The translations under genes were made by a program, and so were the position numbers. From an uncultured Lachnospiraceae bacterium (GTDB lineage Bacteria > Bacillota > Clostridia > Lachnospirales > Lachnospiraceae), in contig CADCRB010000068.1 of the NCBI GenBank assembly GCA_902803745.1, forward strand, positions 1-8,577: a DNA stretch of 8,577 nt. Reading direction: 5' to 3'. Below are positions 6,616 to 8,577 of the stretch, in pieces (position 1 is the stretch's first letter; every line of letters begins with the position of its first letter). The notes under the pieces were generated by a model. The model saw nothing but the letters and a program-made list of their open reading frames with translations, made no database searches and was not told the DNA's origin.

Positions 6616-7980
6616 ATGCTAAGTAATAAGGAATTTAATAACGAATCTGAGGCCCGTCAGAAAATAAAGGAGCTCGTGGCAGCGTATTATCGTTCGTTCA
6701 AAGCTCCTGCCGAATCAAAAGAAGACTTCAAGCCCGGAGACCGCATCAGTTATGCTTCCAGGGTATATGACGAGAAGGAGATGATGAGCCTCACAGATGC
6801 AGTGCTTGATTTCTGGCTGACGACAGGACGTTTTTCAGAGCAGTTTGAGCAGGATTTTGCTTCATGGATCGGTGTGAAATATGCACATCTCGTAAACTCC
6901 GGATCCAGCGCCAATCTTCTTGCCTTCATGGTGCTCACTGCTCCGGAGCTGGGCAAAAGGCAGATAAGAAAAGGCGACGAGGTCATCACGGTAGCCTGTG
7001 CCTTTCCTACCACGGTATCACCGATATTACAGTACGGCGCCGTTCCTGTCTTTGTCGATGTCACGATACCCCAGTACAATATTGACGTTACGAAGCTTGA
7101 AGAGGCTTATTCCGACAAGACAAAAGCAGTAATGATAGCCCATACTCTGGGTAACCCTTTCGATATAAAAGCCGTAAAGGACTTTTGTGACAGGCATGAT
7201 CTGTGGCTCATTGAGGACAACTGTGATGCACTGGGCACAAAATATACTATCGACGATGTGACAAAATATACCGGTACCTGGGGCGATATAGGCACATCCA
7301 GCTTTTATCCGCCTCATCATATGACCATGGGAGAAGGTGGCTGCGTCTATACAGATGATCCCCTGCTTCACAAGCTTATTTTGTCATATAGGGACTGGGG
7401 TCGTGACTGTGTCTGCCCATCAGGTGTGGACGGCGTCTGCGGCCACAGATATGACGGTCAGCGCGGAGAGCTGCCTCAGGGATACGATCATAAATATACC
7501 TACAGTCATCTGGGTTACAACCTGAAGGTGACTGATCTCCAGGCAGCTATTGGTGTGGAGCAGCTTAAGAAATTCCCTTCCTTCATAGAGCGAAGGAAGC
7601 ACAACTGGAAATATCTTAAAGAAAAGCTCCTCGAGAAAGGAGCGGATGAGTATCTTATCCTGCCTGAGCCCTGTGAAGTTTCAGACCCTTCTTGGTTCGG
7701 ATTCCTGATATCGGTAAAGGACGGCTGTAAACGATCAAGAAACGAGGCTGTTCGCTTCATAGAGGATCACAATATCCAGACGAGGCTTCTCTTTTCAGGT
7801 AATCTCATCAAGCATCCCTGCTTTGATGAGATAAGAGAAACTGATGCCTACAGAATAGCAGGCTCTCTCGAAAATACTGATTTTATAATGGGTCATACCT
7901 TCTGGGTGGGTGTATATCCCGGCATGACGGATGCGATGCTTGACTATATGGCTGAGATCATTACCGAGGCGGTGAGATAG
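6616..7980 (+). CDS. ddhC: CDP-4-keto-6-deoxy-D-glucose 3-dehydrase (E1; DdhC/RfbH/AscC)
   Basis: Cytoplasmic PMP- and [2Fe-2S]-dependent enzyme that, with the reductase E3, removes the C3 hydroxyl of CDP-4-keto-6-deoxyglucose, the committed step to 3,6-dideoxyhexoses. The 454-residue fold is the DegT/DnrJ/EryC1 aminotransferase type, with NSGSSANLLA (94-103) for cofactor phosphate and EDNCDALG (200-207) near the pyridine ring. The defining change is visible: SSFYPPHHMTMGEGG (228-242) has histidine (H234) where aminotransferases have the PLP lysine. Cysteines C265, C267 and C275 give the family C-x-C-x7-C iron-sulfur pattern, with C203 the likely fourth ligand. KYTYSHLGYNLKVTDLQAA (293-311) is also typical. 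AAGGAG (6601-6606) sits 9 nt before the ATG. It is first in a plus-strand operon, 2 bp ahead of a glycosyltransferase. E3, DdhA and DdhB are not in view. Confidence 0.95.
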   Translation: MLSNKEFNNESEARQKIKELVAAYYRSFKAPAESKEDFKPGDRISYASRVYDEKEMMSLTDAVLDFWLTTGRFSEQFEQDFASWIGVKYAHLVNSGSSANLLAFMVLTAPELGKRQIRKGDEVITVACAFPTTVSPILQYGAVPVFVDVTIPQYNIDVTKLEEAYSDKTKAVMIAHTLGNPFDIKAVKDFCDRHDLWLIEDNCDALGTKYTIDDVTKYTGTWGDIGTSSFYPPHHMTMGEGGCVYTDDPLLHKLILSYRDWGRDCVCPSGVDGVCGHRYDGQRGELPQGYDHKYTYSHLGYNLKVTDLQAAIGVEQLKKFPSFIERRKHNWKYLKEKLLEKGADEYLILPEPCEVSDPSWFGFLISVKDGCKRSRNEAVRFIEDHNIQTRLLFSGNLIKHPCFDEIRETDAYRIAGSLENTDFIMGHTFWVGVYPGMTDAMLDYMAEIITEAVR

Positions 7981-7982
7981 AT

Positions 7983-8577
7983 ATGAAAACGATAAGCTTT
8001 ATGATACCCTGCTACAATGAAAAAGAGAACGTGGTACCTATGAGTGAAGCCATAGTTAATCTTATGAATAACGAACTTAAGGAATATGACTATGAGCTCA
8101 TCTTCATTGACAACTGCTCTACGGACGGCACCAGGGATCTCCTGCGACAGATATGTGCAGGCAACAAAAAAATAAAAGCAATACTTAACGCCAAGAATTT
8201 CGGACAGTTCAATTCACCCTTCCATGCCATGTGCCAGACCACGGGAGACTGTACGGTGACTCTCTGCTGCGATTTCCAGGATCCGCCGGAGATCATCCCC
8301 CAGTTTGTAAAGGAATGGGAGAACGGCTATAAAATAGTCTGCGGCATCAAGGCCACAAGCAAAGAAAATAAGATAATGCGGTTCCTTCGTACCTGTTATT
8401 ATAAGCTGATACGCAAGATGTCTGATGTGGAGCAGATCGAGCACTTTACAGGTTTCGGTCTTTATGACAAAAGCTTTATCGAGGTCTTGCGGAATTTGAA
8501 AGACCCGACGCCATTTTTGCGCGGCATTGTTGCGGAGCTTGGCTTCAAAAGGGTTGATATTCCTTACCGTCAGGCAA
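7983..8577 (+). CDS. GT2 family glycosyltransferase (GtrB/DPM1-like), 3' end cut by window
   Basis: The first 198 residues of a GT-A fold, family 2 glycosyltransferase, open to the window edge. Motifs in order: the opening strand FMIPCYNEKENV (6-17), FIDNCSTDGT (41-50) in place of the usual DDxSxDGT, NFGQFNSP (72-79), and DFQDPPE (97-103), the metal/nucleotide motif seen as DLQDPPE in polyprenyl-phosphate glycosyltransferases of the GtrB and DPM1 group. VEQIEHFTGFGLYD (149-162) follows. One or two membrane helices are common after this point in the family but would lie outside the window. The ATG is 2 bp after the ddhC stop, with GGTGAG about 8 nt ahead, so it is co-transcribed with ddhC. It may transfer the dideoxyhexose or load it on a lipid carrier; neither is shown by the sequence. 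Confidence 0.92.
   Translation, partial: MKTISFMIPCYNEKENVVPMSEAIVNLMNNELKEYDYELIFIDNCSTDGTRDLLRQICAGNKKIKAILNAKNFGQFNSPFHAMCQTTGDCTVTLCCDFQDPPEIIPQFVKEWENGYKIVCGIKATSKENKIMRFLRTCYYKLIRKMSDVEQIEHFTGFGLYDKSFIEVLRNLKDPTPFLRGIVAELGFKRVDIPYRQA

Noticed and set aside
6616..7980. Annotating this gene as a DegT/DnrJ/EryC1 sugar aminotransferase
   Set aside because: The fold fits, but the PLP lysine is replaced by histidine and the iron-sulfur cysteines are present, which define the 3-dehydrase E1.

Overview
The window looks like part of a cell-surface glycan (exopolysaccharide or cell-wall polysaccharide) gene cluster from a Gram-positive anaerobe, most likely a Clostridia member such as a Lachnospiraceae. 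This is an inference from AGGAGG-type ribosome binding sites, moderate GC, a subunit of an anaerobic 2-oxoacid:ferredoxin oxidoreductase, and a WbaP/CpsE-type initiating sugar transferase. No species-level marker is present.

Layout. A minus-strand run occupies 6401 down to the left edge. In transcription order it holds: an NAD(P)-dependent nucleotide-sugar epimerase/reductase (6401-5382); a two-domain protein with an HMGL-type aldolase barrel and a Rossmann-like C-terminal domain (5385-3697, ATGA overlap); a polyprenyl-phosphate sugar-1-phosphate transferase (3690-2242, 6 bp gap); a 118-bp gap with a possible promoter and the possible remains of a tiny membrane-protein gene; a membrane-anchored protein made almost wholly of about 15.5 copies of a 32-residue repeat (2123-477); and, overlapping it by 41 bp, the gamma subunit of a 2-oxoacid:ferredoxin oxidoreductase (517 to beyond the left edge). 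A 214-bp divergent control region (6402-6615) separates this from a plus-strand pair: ddhC/rfbH, the PMP- and [2Fe-2S]-dependent CDP-4-keto-6-deoxyglucose 3-dehydrase (6616-7980), and, 2 bp later, a GT2 glycosyltransferase running off the right edge.

How the genes fit together. DdhC is the committed step to CDP-3,6-dideoxyhexoses (abequose, paratose, tyvelose, ascarylose, or branched yersiniose). The divergent epimerase/reductase is a natural candidate for a later 4-keto reduction or epimerisation, the GT2 enzyme for sugar transfer, and the WbaP-like enzyme for starting the lipid-linked repeat unit. The aldolase is the unexpected part. It is translationally coupled to the epimerase, which suggests that a carbon-carbon bond step (perhaps with pyruvate) is built into this sugar pathway. 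The partner enzymes DdhA, DdhB and the E3 reductase, and a flippase and polymerase, are not in the window. The oxidoreductase subunit probably belongs to central metabolism and may mark the edge of the cluster.
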